Source: Coprinopsis marcescibilis (Eukaryota; Basidiomycota; Agaricomycetes; Agaricales; Psathyrellaceae). From it: a DNA stretch of 64,000 bases. Position 1 is the first letter of the stretch; each line of letters opens with the position of its first letter. Below are positions 48,605 through 60,348 of the stretch, one piece after another. Made by a program: the position numbers and the translations under genes. A model generated the notes under the pieces. That model had not been told where the DNA came from. It was given only the letters and a program-made list of their open reading frames with translations, and made no database searches. The stretch covers positions 189,870-253,869 of the forward strand of contig ML210167.1 of assembly GCA_004369085.1 (NCBI GenBank), read 5' to 3'.

Positions 48605-49786
48605 GCTCTCGTTATTCTGGGCATTCCTCCTGCTCTATCGGACCTAATTCGAGAACCATGAGTATTCATCTCAATCTCAGTCATCTTCATAAAAGATCGT
48701 ATGGAAATACTCCTCGTCACATCGCATCGCAAGTACAGTGCTGCTATGCTATATATAAGTACTCTTCCCGGCCCCTGATAAAGTAAGTATGTCGGTTGGT
48801 GGTTGGCTGAATCTCCGAGCATCAAGATCCCTCCTTCCAATTCCATCACACACATTCGTTGGATTTCGTTGGATGAGAAAAGCTTAATGGGCTAGACCTC
48901 GCTCCAAGACGTCAGTTCCTCTTCACCTGACCTTTCCACACCATCCGGTGACACAAACACATACGTACCACGGCACATCACCGGAAAGCAAGTCAAAAGC
49001 CTCAAATTTGTGGTTCCTGGCTCACTGAAAACTCGGATTCGAAAGGCTGGACGGTTCTTCCTGCCCAAAATACTTCACCACTGCCGATTCGCTGCCCTGC
49101 TCCGAGGGTTGGACGTAAGCATCCATAGATAACTTTCCAGCATCCATACCATGTGGGTATCGAACTTCCCATGAAGCTGATACAGTAAGTTTAGTGGATC
49201 CGCGCCAGTCTATTTTTCCGATAGAACTCGAGTCCAAACGCATTGGAATCGGGCTTACTGGGCTTCACCTGCGGTCAGAGCTAGAATAGCGCCCCAACTT
49301 TATGCGGCAGGACTGTGAAGCACCATCGGCCTCGGATGGATCATCCTTTAATTCAAAATTGCACGCACCCAATCGTTGTTTCGGTCAGCTGCTGCCAAAT
49401 GGAACTTGCTCGGACGCGCTCGTTCATCATCACATTACAGCAGGGCGTTAGCGTTCAAGTTCAGGACGGGACTGATAAATTGTGATGAGCTATAGTTTGA
49501 GTGCACAGGCCGCAGACGCGTCAGGGATTCCATTTCGCTTGGGGAACTTACTTGGGAGCTTTTCCTTGCTGCTTTGCTCCTTTTGTGAAATTTGAAAGGG
49601 CGGGGAGTGACGAAACTTACACAACGTTGCTATCAGAGGGTTTCTGATGAATTCGGCTTCTTGTCTGGCGTTCCTGACCGGCGAGGGCCACGTGTATCAG
49701 AGGGTGTGGACAAAAAGGCCATGAGGGGCGATGATTATTCAAGACCTTTTAGATACGTAAACGCCATCGAGTGGGGGACAACGGCT
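48605..49786. other. Intergenic region with possible decayed coding sequence
   Basis: On the minus strand, 49022-49243 reads MRLDSSSIGKIDWRGSTK to a stop, and an overlapping frame in another phase reads AFRIRVFSEPGTTNLRLL and VFVSPDGVERSGEEELTSW to a stop near 48889. Both look like real protein rather than random frames, but they lie in different phases without a believable intron between them. This may be a frameshifted remnant, an unrecognised multi-exon gene, or chance. The rest (49250-49786) shows nothing clear. Confidence 0.3.
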
Positions 49787-50484
49787 TCAAGGGCGGACAT
49801 AGTACTCATACTGAAGGAACATCCAGACCAAAGAAGAGGCTGGAGCAGCATCAGAATCACTGGTAATCCGAGGGCAAAAGATTGTGCTTACTGGACACGA
49901 CCACTGGGCTTAAGAGGCCTGGGTTGATGCCAGCTGTCCTGAAAATTAGCAGCTCGGACGAAAAGTGCCCAAACGCAATCAAGTAGGTGAACAAGGCCAT
50001 GTCGTATACACTGGCAAGCATAGTCAGTAGACGCGCTTTTACGAGGTGTGGAGCTTACACTTTATCGGTGATGTTATACGCGGCATAGAAGCGCACGACA
50101 GCCGATGTGAGTGTCCATACGGCAAATGTACGCGCCTGGAGCGGTGTTACTATTTCACCAGGTCAGAAAAAGACGACATCTTTTAGATAAAAGCTCCAGA
50201 CGCACTTGGCTGCGAAGACTTGTCGTAGATGCGACGTGTCAGTTTGAGGGTCACGAAATTCTGGATAGAGTTGAATAGAGCAGCTGATGCGACTATCAAC
50301 TGCCAGTAGGCGAGATATCCATCGGTCTGGGGCAGCACTAGACAAGGCAGTCAGTAAGATAGCAACTTGTCAAGAAAAAGAGTTTACACGAAGCAATACG
50401 GTCGAGCATGGGTAATAGTGCTGGCAAGAGCAAAGACGGGACAGTGTGCATGGAGGCCGGACTGTTGATGGGGGTATTAGTCAT
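49787..50484 (-). CDS. ERG28: Ergosterol biosynthesis scaffold Erg28
   Basis: A small integral membrane protein in five or so exons. Spliced motifs are LLPQTDGYLAYWQLIVASAA, then LFNSIQNFVTLKLTRRIYD, VTPLQARTFAVWTLTSAVVR, FYAAYNITDKVVYDMALFTY, IAFGHFSSELLIF and the C-terminus SLVWMFLQYEYYVRP. These match Erg28 in order and length, with four membrane spans. Erg28 is an ER protein that tethers the C-4 demethylation enzymes (Erg25, Erg26, Erg27) and Erg6. The start is uncertain. The first in-frame ATG after the divergent promoter gives MTNTPINSPASMH, while later ATGs at 50451 and 50409 give shorter N-termini closer to the family. Confidence 0.86.
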
Positions 50485-50599
50485 AGGGGCCAAATGGTCA
50501 GGAACAGACTCTTGTGAGGGACGGAATTTTGCAGCTGGGCGCTGGCAGCTGGCTCGTTCACCGTTGTCATGCTCTCTGTTGTCGGTCCTGTTCCCAACG
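50485..50599. promoter_or_regulatory. Very short divergent promoter ERG28 / 1047-residue protein
   Basis: Only 115 bp separates the two start codons (up to 190 bp if ERG28 starts at 50409), so the promoters must overlap. No sterol regulatory element is recognised by eye. Confidence 0.45.
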
Positions 50600-53500
50600 A
50601 TGTCCAACAAGCCTTCGTCGCTGCGTTCCGTTCCAAGCAGCTCGAGCATTGCTAGTGCAGTCAGTCTTGCTCGTCGTCCACCCACCCGTGCGCGCTCCAG
50701 GACTGTCACCGGCTCACCTCCAGTACACATTATCGCTGAAACACCAGTATCAGAGCTGCCATATCTTGACAGTTCACCTCTTCGCGAATCCTTTCCTCTC
50801 CATAATCCCGAGAGCTTGTCTTCGTTGGACATCTTGCCAGCACGTCAACCGCGGTCACCACACAGGCTTGACGACGACTTTAGAACTTCGACAACACCCA
50901 GCTCGCAGGGACTCGACCTCCAGACAGCAGAGGCAACAATGGTGGAACATCTTCCATCGCCAAATCTTGGCAAACCAGTATGTTCTGATATCGAATCTGC
51001 ATCTGTTAGTGCGGTTCTAATCAACTTTTGACGCCAACAGCTAAAAGCTAATGCACATGCAGAGCTTGTTTCCGGTCGTCCTGTCTTCCACCACCATTCT
51101 GGGTATAGACCACCCCCGTCTGCCTTCTCGCGCGATCCCGCATTTACACCGAACGTACGCGACTCGGTTTCGACCCACCAATCGGGCGTTTCCTCGTCGT
51201 TGTACCCACTCTCCACGTCGACCGCGTCGGGCCCCGAATCACCACCATCTCCTCGCTCCATGGTTGAACCGCTCCACCATTTAGACGACTACTACGACGG
51301 GGCCGAGATTAGAGAAGTTAAAGGCTTTGACGGTGACGATGTTGCCTATCGGCTCCAGCTCCTCGTCAAGAACAACTATTTTCTGCCTCCAGCACACTCC
51401 AAACCATCCGCTGCTGATTTCGCCGCGTTTGACGCTAGCTCGGGGAAAAAGCAATCCAAGTCCTCCGCCCCTGCTTTCTTGGACCTTTTTCGTGCCGTGA
51501 AACCAAAGTCCAAACCTTCGACACCGGCTGGTTCGCCTAATCCAGAAGCTGCGCCCCCGATGTTGAGGACAACAGCGGATTCGATAAGCACTGGGCAGTT
51601 ACTGCGGCCTCCACAACGACCTAGGGCCGGGTCAAACGCTGCTCCTACGTCCCCTCGACCTGCATCAAGGGGTCGAGTGGTCGTTGTGAGGGAAAAGATG
51701 GCAGATATCGCGGTGGCTGCCAAGCAAGCGGAACAGGATCTGAAATCCAAAGGAGTGAACTTCCAGCAAGTCATGCAGCCTCTGAACGGCGGCGTAGACG
51801 AAGTCATAGATCCAACGGATGCGGTGGACGTGCCTCTCCCCTCGGCATCGTACCCGTTCGCTGTCCAGGCGTCTGCTCTGCACGGTCTCGGGGTAGCAGA
51901 CTCTGTAGGTGCCGCCCTCCTTGCCGACAGGTTACCCCCGAAGAGTTCCAACATCTCGTCATCCTATGATATTGATGACGACTGGAGAAAGAACCTGCTT
52001 CATGACGCCGTGCATCATTCACTCAACAACACGCCGGACGCCTCCACGTTCTCGCACATGTTAGGTGCCTCAACTCCCGTTGTTTCGCGGTTTCGGTCGC
52101 ACTCGAACGCGCCAACGCCAACACACAGCCGTAGGACAGCTAGATCTGATTTGGAGGATGTTAACCATGCGTTGGCGAAGTTGGAGGGGACGCGTGAGCC
52201 AAAGCCTCGTCTCAAAACTCAGGGGTATCCGAAAGGACAGACGCGCAAACCACCATCGCTAGATTTGGTTCGAGTTAGCAATACGTCGAGTGTTCCTGCA
52301 CGCGTCGAGACACCGACAGGACCGATGACTCCTTTGGCCCCTCCACCGCGGAACAAGTTCACCATCAACGTTCAGTCCCATTCTCAGACGGATCTGCCAA
52401 CGACTATCCATGTATCTGAGGATAACCGACCGAGCATCTCTGCATCTCGACATACACTTCGGAAAGCTCAATCGTCACCTTCGTTAAATGACCGCTTCGT
52501 GATGACCCCTCCACCTGTTCCCAGCCCGTTGGCCCGCTCATACATTTCGATGGCGAATCCATCGTACGAGACTGTTAATATTGCAGGGCGTGAAGGAAGC
52601 TTTACTTCCGCGTCCTTTTATTCGGAAGACGAGTTTGACGAAGGGGGTGGTCCACGCCATTCTCTTGCGCTTTCGGCTGTTCATGGAAGACCTTCGCTTT
52701 CGACTTATTCGCAAGAATCTCTTTCGCCGAGCACTTCTGCCTTCCAAGACGCGTTAAACCATGGCGGATCATATTATTCGGGTTCTGCCTATTCTTCTCG
52801 GGCCAGTTTAGATCAATACCCCCCACAGCGTCGCGCTATGCCTCGAGACTCGGTATCATCGCCGCCGCCTCGGATGTCATCTTCCCTCGCGCATGTTGCA
52901 CTTCCACCCCCGCCACGCTCCGCCAACCATCCTTACCTCCAACATCGCAGATTCCTGCGAACACCGTCGAACGCTTCCTCGACTACCGAGCTGGGCTCGA
53001 TAGTCTCTCAGGACGTCGATGCTGGCGATACCTTGCGATTTGACGAACCTGAACCCACCTCCCCACCTTTAGCTGCTCTAGAGGCACCCAGCGACTCCCC
53101 TGTACACAGCCCTGTACCACTAACTTTAGACATTCCCCGACACCACGTTCCACCACCCACCATCCATTCTGCTGGCCCGACTTCCGATACATCGTTCTTT
53201 GACAGCATCCAGGCTCAGCCAAACGCTATGGACGATTTGGATGATTCGTCGGACGAGAGCGATGCTGAACCAGAGAATTCCCCTCTACCACCTCCAAGCC
53301 CAGTCGTTCGACCCAGAGCCCCGTCGACTGTTTCAGCGCAAACGGCACCTTCCCCTGCCTCCCGCTCACCTCTGATGCGTCTTGGAAACCACTCTGCGCC
53401 GTATGTCACCAAGCAACCTAATTTGTCCAAGATACAGCTGCAAGGGATCGGGAATGTGCCACCAAAGGCACAGTTCTTTGCGGATCGGAAAGCGAGTGAT

Positions 53501-53806
53501 AGTGGGCCGTCTGGACCTCCGTCTGCATACGATTTTATTCGTATTGCTCAGGAGGGAGGAAATGGCGGAGGAGGTGGTTCGATTGTGGGTAAACCGAGCA
53601 GATCTCGGCCGAAGACATCTGCGTCGACGCAGAGTGCAGAGCCTGCTGTTCCGTCATGGCAACCGAATCCCAAGGCGCAAGAGTCTCTCCGAAAATTGGA
53701 TGGCATGCTTCTGCAACATATGGAAACGGAAAAGGACACTATCAAAAGGATTGCTACAACGGCGAAGCAAACGAACATTGCAAAAAGCGTCCATTCTGTG
53801 TCATAA
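50600..53806 (+). CDS. Large Ser/Pro-rich protein of 1047 residues, function unknown
   Basis: The start MSNKPSSLRSVPSSS is followed by one intron (50978-51040, GTATGT donor, 63 bp) and then a single long exon. The protein is mostly disordered and rich in Ser, Pro and Thr. Three patches look structured and conserved: EVKGFDGDDVAYRLQLLVKNNYFLPPA near residue 215, IAVAAKQAEQDLKSKG followed by FPFAVQASALHGLGVADSVG-like sequence near 380, and a C-terminal coiled region ESLRKLDGMLLQHMETEKD at about 1005-1025. I do not recognise a named domain. Many SP/TP sites suggest kinase regulation. It may be a cytoskeletal or signalling scaffold, but that is a guess. The gene is divergent from ERG28. Confidence 0.7.
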
Positions 53807-54444
53807 CTGGGCATTTTATTTGGGGTTCACTTTCTTTCTTTTTCGTACTACCGCTACCACATCTTACACCTTCGAGTACTATCTCTAGGCACCTCATATT
53901 GGATACCACCATCACTAGTCCTCATACGTCTGTTTGCTCTCCAGTTGTTTTCAGATTCTCAGTAATACCCTCTCGCACTAGTTTACTTCCCTCGATTTCC
54001 TTGCTGTTTGGGTATAAGCTATCTTTCGGCGAATTTGTATCTTTGCTTGTTACCTGCTTTATCTCTTTGATTGTACTATAACTCGCTTGACAGCGTGTTT
54101 TTAATAGCTTTGCAACACATTTCTTACCTGACATCCCGGATGGCGTTGTTGTCGTAACGAATAGACTCAGTAGACCACAAGCAAGCGGGACTGGGAGTAA
54201 ATGGCACGATTTGGTGTCAAGCGCCCAAAAGATAGCGGCTACACGTGTATCAGCTTAGGCTGAGCTGTCATGACCGCGTTTTTGATGGGAGTTGCCTGAA
54301 GGAGTCAACTTGACTGCTTTGGGGGAGAGAGATTCCTGACACTGGTCACGGTTCCCCGAGCGCCGCCTCCTCAGTTTGACTCCTCTCTTTTACCCACAGT
54401 CTACATTTCTCTCCTTTATTCTTTGCCTAAACTTCGTTCAGCCC
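53807..54444. other. Intergenic region
   Basis: About 640 bp. The first part is T-rich 3' sequence. The right end, with C/T-rich CTCCTCTC tracts (54365-54420), should be the promoter of the CS-domain gene. No RNA gene or repeat is seen. Confidence 0.5.
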
Positions 54445-56269
54445 ATGGACAAGTACAATGAACGACAGTACTTCCCGTATTCCTGGCACCAGGTATGCTG
54501 TTAAGCCGGTTGTATGGGATGAGAGATGTGCTGACTATAGTGCTTAACCCCAGTCGCATGATCAGGTATTGGTTGTTGTAGATGTACTTTGAGTTACAGT
54601 TGCTGAAGGATAGGCTTAATTGCAGGCTACGGTGCTCCTCATGGTTCCTTATGACATACAAGACCAGGACCTGTCGGTGCGTTGATCACTGCTAGCCCAC
54701 TTCCGCTCGGACCTACCGCTAACTGCGGCCACCACCCACCTTCTACTCCAGGTGACCATTGATCGCGAATACCTCGTCGTTGGGACCAAAGCCCAGCCTC
54801 CAGCTATCAAGGTGCGCAGTCCGTGTATATTACCCCTTTCGTTTTTGGAATCCATCTAACGAATACAATTCAGGGCAAACTCTATAGCACTGTCGATACG
54901 GTGAGCTCTGTGTGGCAGCTGGAGCCACGAGGCTCGAGGCTTTCGGTGCGGGACAGGACGACCTCAACGACGTCTACGGCTTCGACCAATTCATCGTATG
55001 CGTTTATATCGTCCGACCCCGATATATCCAGTAGCTTTGCCGCGTCCCTGGAGAGTGGACAGGTGTCCGATGCCGAGGAGGGGGGTACGTCTCCGGTGGG
55101 GTTGGGGGAGGAGCGGACAATGCGGTCAAGTGGGATACCGCCGAAGCGGAGACTACCTTCAAATATCGCTTCCAGATCCACGTCTCCAGGTCGGGGCGAA
55201 CTTGGAGGAGGGGGTCCGGTCAACTTTCAAACCTTGCATGCTCCCTCCTCGTTTTCGTCTCTCGAATCGCTCCACTCGCCACAGTCCGGGAGACTGCTAA
55301 CTATACACCTGGAGAAGGACAAGCCGACTATCTGGCCTTCACTGATCGTTGGACCTGTCCCCGAAACATTGTCTCCGAACTTGACAAACTCGGTCGTGTA
55401 CAATTCGAGCGATGAGTTGGAGCATCAATACAACATGGATCCGACGAGTTTGGCCTTACTCGGGTTGGAGTTGGCCGATATCAGGAAGGACAAGGAGGAA
55501 GCGTTTGAGTACTTCTTGTGAGTTTAAACCTGTAGTATGCCTCTGTGCGAAGGGCCGTTGAACTGATTCTTTCGTCGCTAGGCGCGCATGGCACCAAGCT
55601 CATGTACCTTCGGCAACGATGCGACTCGTCTCTCTCTACTTCCCCCTGAACGCCACCAAGGACCTGGAGAACCAAACTGTGGAAGACCAGCCCGATCGTG
55701 GAACGTTTGCGTACTACTTCCGATGCATCGGAGGAGTGAAGGGGCTTGCGCAGCTGTACTTGGAAGCTGGTCTTCTGCACCTGGAAGGTGCGGCCTCCAC
55801 CCTCCTCGCCGCGTCCTACTCCAGCCTCGCCTCCATTCGAATGCCCCTCCAATCCCAAATCGGAGACGGCGGAACGGAAGCATGGAAGCGGGACCGTGAG
55901 GCAGCCGCCAAGTACTTCGAACGCGCTCGCGGACTCCAGCCCGAACTGGACGTGCCGACCATCCCAGCAGAAGGGGGTATTGGCATCGATAAGCACGAAC
56001 TGGAGATTCAGATGCCCTCTATTGATATCACAGGGTCCGCTACCCCAGAGAGCGATCCTGATCATGAGGTGCCGACTGTGCGTCGTCGGCGAAAGAAGGC
56101 GGAGGAGATGGCAATCATCGAGCGAACGGAGAAACTGACGGAGGATATCGACAATGCCTGGTACCTTTACATTCCTGGGCTGGTGGGGGCTGGTACCGCC
56201 ATCCTTGTCCTTGGTGTGGTTGGTGCCCTGAGCTTGTCGAATTGGTCGCGAAGAAACCAAGGCTCTTGA
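54445..56269 (+). CDS. Tail-anchored CS-domain/TPR-like protein
   Basis: Five small 5' exons give MDKYNERQYFPYSWHQ, SHDQATVLLMVPYDIQDQDL, VTIDREYLVVGTKAQ and KGKLYSTVDTVSSVWQLE. This is a CS domain (p23/NudC fold), with the typical WHQS...V.V.VP opening and W.LE closure. A Ser-rich, acidic linker follows. The second half contains NMDPTSLALLGLELADIRKD, AFEYFLRAWHQA, GGVKGLAQLYLEAGLLHL and DREAAAKYFERARGLQPEL, a TPR/SEL1-like helical repeat set. Near the C-terminus one hydrophobic helix (IPGLVGAGTAILVLGVVGAL) is followed by SNWSRRNQGS, so the protein is probably tail-anchored. CS domains bind Hsp90. A membrane-linked co-chaperone role is inferred. Confidence 0.75.
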
Positions 56270-56640
56270 GGCTCGAGATAATTGTAATAACTTGTGACCA
56301 ATCATATATTCGGATGATGCTTTAAGGATTCATAACACATAATAGACCATACATTGCTCTTGTGATCAAACACTTCGACGAGCCAAAGGCTCGCAGGTGC
56401 TTTCCAATTCGATTGATTGACTATATAATGAGTCGAGCTCTATGACCGAAAGCAATCTTGCAATCCAGTTTCATTGAGGTGAAGAAACTTCAACTCTGGA
56501 CCTCCCACCATAAACTTTTGAGGGCCATGATGATTATTACCTGCCTCCCAGCTTAATCTCAATCTCAAAACATGGAAACGCAAAGCGAATATTTTCTCAT
56601 AGAAGATATCGTTACCATTCTGTAAAACACTACGGTGCGA
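56270..56640. other. Convergent 3' region
   Basis: About 370 bp of A/T-rich sequence between two convergent genes. No coding frame or RNA gene is visible. Confidence 0.5.
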
Positions 56641-57322
56641 TTAGACTTCAGCAGCAGCAGCTTGGGCAAAGCGAGCAGCTCGTCGCACACCGCGACCGAT
56701 ACTGCCGCCACGACGTCCACCACCGGCACCACGTCCACCACCCATGCGGCGACCTGCACCGGCCAATCGCCTGGCAGCGCCGGCACCAGCTCTGAATGCT
56801 CGTCCGCCACCTCCGCCACCGCGACGAACTTCGAGATAGTCGTCAAAGTCACGGGCTTCAGGAGCGGGCTCAGCTGCGGGTGCAGCAGCAACCCTGCGTG
56901 ATCTGCGGGCACCGCCGCCACCACCACCGGCGCGGAATTTGCGTCCACCTCCAAAGCCAACGCCGCCACGACGACGTCCTCCTGCTCCTCCGAATCGGCG
57001 TCCTCCGCCGGGGCGACCACCCGCGCGGAACTTCCTGAGGCTAGCACCACCTCCGCGAGCACCTCCGAAGCCACGAACGGGCTCCCTGATCTCGAGGTAT
57101 TCAGTGACGTCTCGGGAATCAAGCTCAGGGGCTTCGAAGTCCCTGGCATCGAGGTCGTTGTCAAACTCGCGGGCTTCCAGCGAATAATCAGCATCCATCT
57201 GGAAGGGTATGTTAGATGGCTGGGCTTGCTTAGAGGTTCTGGAGACGGCTCACATTGGCAAGGACACTGGATCCGCCCAAGATGACGGCAGCAAAGATAG
57301 CAGCAGTTGTAGAGAAACGCAT
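56641..57322 (-). CDS. Secreted Gly/Arg-rich repeat protein
   Basis: Two exons encode about 208 residues. MRFSTTAAIFAAVILGGSSV followed by LAN is a signal peptide, and the intron falls right after it. The mature part begins DADYSLEAREFDNDLD and contains repeated acidic blocks of the type EAREFD / DARDFEAPELD / EARDFDDYLEVRR. The rest is Gly/Arg-rich with Ala (for example GGGRRFGGAGGRRRGG), with many RR dibasic sites that a Kex2 protease could cut. Only one Tyr-rich area is seen and there is no Cys, so it is not a hydrophobin or cysteine-rich effector. A longer frame on the same strand (56565-57359) is a shadow of the repeats. A TATA box lies about 260 bp upstream. The function is unknown. Confidence 0.72.
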
Positions 57323-58665
57323 GTTGTCGAAAACTACGGGCCCGGTCAGTCAAAGCCATCCGGTAGCTAAGTCGAAGATCACTAACGTTAGGGGTTTCGA
57401 GGGGTTATTGTAAGAATAGTTTGTGTAAGTAGGTCCTGCCTAAGGCTGAAGAGGAAGAACAGGTTAGGATTGTGCAGACAAAAGGAGGGACATGGACGAC
57501 TTGCCTGGAATGATATGTTTCTGAGGATATGTGAGAGATGCACCGGGCACTTGTGGTGCCTACCTTTTGACCTGACCCTTTATATAGCAAAAATCTTTGG
57601 CTGTACGTCTTCCATCACGTCACGCGCAGTGCGGAGACAATGGCCGGCGAGCGCCCAGTGCAACAGTATCAACAGTTCATCTCCATGCTGTCGTGATCTG
57701 TGACGCTTCGCACAGCTTCTTTCTGAAAGTCAATACCGATCGACAGTCAGCACTACGATGGAAAAGTTGCAAGAAACGACTCGCACAGTTCCAGCAGGTT
57801 AACTGGCAGTTTCGCCCTTGGATATGTTTGCTTCGAACGACTGGTTTCTGAGTGCCAAAGGTAATGACTGCGGCAAAATAACCCTTGGCTGGGCTAAATC
57901 CCACCCACATCAGTGACATTTCTATGATGCCAATCAAGCCAATAGCTTGAGCGCTGAGCGCCCATCACGCACATCTCGTGTTTCATTCTGCCGAGATTCC
58001 CGTCGGAACATTGGGAATTCTGGCGGATGCCAGAGGATGCCGTCCGTCGTTGAAACTTGCATCGACTTTCTCAGGCGGTGTTGGTTTGTAAGAACAGGAG
58101 CGATGCAATGTGGTTCCGGTTTATTCACATAAATCGTTGGTCATCGTGCCGTGTTAAACCAGTCCAGAATCCAGATCCTGAGTTTTCTTGTTTCAGCCCT
58201 GACTCGCCATTGTGCAGTGATGCCAGGGAGAGAGAGGTGACGGAACTTTTTTAATGGCGCAACTTAAGGAAGGATGCTACTATTCTTGCACTTACACCGG
58301 GTTGGGACCTGTTGGATATGTATCTACCCTGGTGCGGATGATAATATTCTGGTCGTGATTCGAACGATGTACAACGTATGTATGTAGGCCGACTTGGATC
58401 GGCCTATGCAAAAGGTCCGATCATCATGATTTTGGCCAATCTTGTCTCAACAAAAGTGTGTCGTAACCTTCAGTTTTACAGATTGTGTTGGTATATCTCT
58501 TTTCAAGGGTCAAATAATACAAGCACCTGTCTATTCAACGCTTTAATATAATGATGCCAGCAGGCATTAATCCTGGTCAAGCTCCGCCTGTACCTAAGCC
58601 AAGTTGGACATTCCACAAAATCCAAAAATCGCCTTTTTTGAAAGAACTGTCTCCATCTACTGATC
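57323..58665. other. Intergenic region between divergent genes
   Basis: About 1.3 kb between the secreted-protein start and thiamine pyrophosphokinase start. It has a clear TATA box for the minus gene (57580-57587). No domain-bearing frame or RNA gene was seen. An in-frame ATG at 58551 exists upstream of the TPK start. Confidence 0.5.
57580..57587 (-). promoter_or_regulatory. TATA box of the secreted Gly/Arg-rich gene
   Basis: On the minus strand the sequence reads TATATAAA in the context GCTATATAAAGGGTC, about 260 bp before the start codon. Strong TATA boxes are common in highly expressed secreted-protein genes. Confidence 0.6.
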
Positions 58666-59662
58666 ATGACGACCTGGGATGTGAAATTCCTACAAACAGA
58701 TGCCAGCCTCGACCAGCCACGCTCTTTGATCATACTGAATCAGCCGTTTACACTCGATCTCATTCAGAGAGTATGGCAGTCGTCTCGGTGGAGGGCGTGT
58801 GCCGATGGTGGTGCTAATCGTCTCTATGACACCCTCCAGAATGACGAAAACCGCGTCAAGTCTGTGCGATCCAGTTACTTCGATGACCCCAGCGCCTGAC
58901 CTCCCATAGATACCTCCCTGACCTCATCAAAGGCGATCTGGATTCTCTCCGATTGGATGTCCGTGAGTTCTACACCAAGAACGTGAGGAGAGCTACCGTT
59001 TTATGCAATCAACATATCGATAAAGGCTCATTTCTAGGGAGTTCCGGTCGTGAAAGATGAAGACCAGGATTCCACTGACCTAATGAAATGTGTTCAAGAG
59101 GTGGATAAGCGGGGACTCAGCGGAAGGCAATCGGTAATTTCGAATTCTCCTACAACTCGTCCGAATGAAGCTCAGATTCCCAATCTCAAGGAACATGTGG
59201 TCCTTCTTGGAGGCCTATCTGGTCGGCTTGACCAGACAATACATACCTTGTCATATTTGCACAAGCTTCGCAAGACCCATACAGTTTTCGCCGTGACCGA
59301 CGACAACGTCGGATGGGTTTTAGATTCGGTACTGGTCTTTTAACGTCTACCTTCTCAATTCTGACAGATAGATCTGTATAGGGTGAGCATGATATAGAGA
59401 TAGACCATAGTTTCTTGGGACAAACATGTGGGTTGCTTCCCGTTGGAGTCGCGAAAACGGTACTCTCAACTCGGGGTTTGAGGTGGAATCTAGGCAAGCC
59501 ACCTATCCATTGCGTTCTGTAGATACGAGTGCTGAACATATTGTAATCCAGACGAACAAGAGTCCTCCTTTGGAGGATTGGTATCCACTTCCAACCATCT
59601 CGTACCCGGAGAAAACGTCTGGGTTAAGACCACAGATCCTATTTGGTGGACAATGGAATTGA
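58666..59662 (+). CDS. Thiamine pyrophosphokinase
   Basis: The start MTTWDVKFLQTDASLD is followed by SLIILNQPFTLDLIQRVWQ and ACADGGANRLYDTL, the first thiamine pyrophosphokinase motif. Later motifs are LIKGDLDSLR (GDxDS), DEDQDSTDLMKCVQEVDK (D..TDxxK) and LLGGLSGRLDQTIHTLSYLH (GGRxDQ), then CGLLPVGVAKTVLSTRGLRW, the C-terminal thiamine-binding part. The ATP- and thiamine-binding residues are thus all present. The enzyme (yeast Thi80) transfers pyrophosphate from ATP to thiamine and makes the cofactor thiamine diphosphate in the cytosol. Four or so introns. The length, about 270 residues, fits the family. Confidence 0.9.
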
Positions 59663-59858
59663 AGCCGTTGAATACGCATCTGATATAGATCATATCCGCA
59701 GAGTTATAAAAAAAAATCCAGTCAATAAATGTTTAGCTTTGGTTTAGCTCATTCCCGACAACCCGAGTCGAGTCAAAGTCCAAGCTAGCATGCATCATGC
59801 ATCATTCTCTCCTTTTACAGTCACCATCTGTCATATCGTAACATTGCTCAACTCTCTC

Positions 59859-60137
59859 ATGACGTCGGCTTCACCAACTATCACGGTCCTCTACTTTGCG
59901 GCAGCCTCGACAGCTACTGGACTCCCCTATGAAACCATTCCAGTTCCTTCAGAAGGACTCCTGTTGAGCTCCCTTCCAAAGCTCATCGTCTCTCGCCACC
60001 CAAGCGCAAACGATCTCAACCACATCTTGGAAACGTCGCAATGGAGTGTGGATGCCGAGATGATAGACGATCCAGAGTTTGTGACGCTCAAGGGAGGGGA
60101 AGAAGTTGCTGTGATCTGCCCTGTATCAGGCGGGTAG
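59859..60137 (+). CDS. Molybdopterin synthase small subunit (MoaD/MOCS2A-like)
   Basis: A single exon of 92 codons starting MTSASPTITVLYFAAAST, with the ubiquitin-like core LYFAAAS and, at the end, LKGGEEVAVICPVSGG. The C-terminal Gly-Gly is the thiocarboxylation site used by the MOCS3/Uba4 E1-like enzyme. The sulfur carrier then donates sulfur to molybdopterin in complex with the large subunit. The start was chosen because the upstream ATG (59790) adds a non-conserved leader. It lies about 200 bp after the thiamine pyrophosphokinase stop. The two genes share a cofactor theme but not an operon. Confidence 0.85.
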   Translation: MTSASPTITVLYFAAASTATGLPYETIPVPSEGLLLSSLPKLIVSRHPSANDLNHILETSQWSVDAEMIDDPEFVTLKGGEEVAVICPVSGG

Positions 60138-60348
60138 AAGAAATGCAATAGGTATGCAAATGCGAGGAGAATCTAAATGGATATGTGCTGATCGAAAGCG
60201 CAGTAAACTAGGCGGATCGTACCAGGCTTCTCGGGCGGACACTGGAGGGGTTTCACGAGAGGGGCCAACGAGTGAAGTAACATCGCCGCCCGCTGTAGAA
60301 TCTTGAATGGAGAGGTTGCAGAACATGACCGTTGGAGGACGCGCTCAG

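Noticed and set aside
48021..48647. 208-codon plus-strand frame
   Set aside because: Composition rich in Trp, Ser, Cys and Leu, as expected of an antisense shadow of the more protein-like minus frame.
56565..57359. 264-codon minus-strand frame overlapping the secreted protein
   Set aside because: An alternative phase of GC-rich codons for the Gly/Arg repeats; it would discard a clear signal peptide and the intron.
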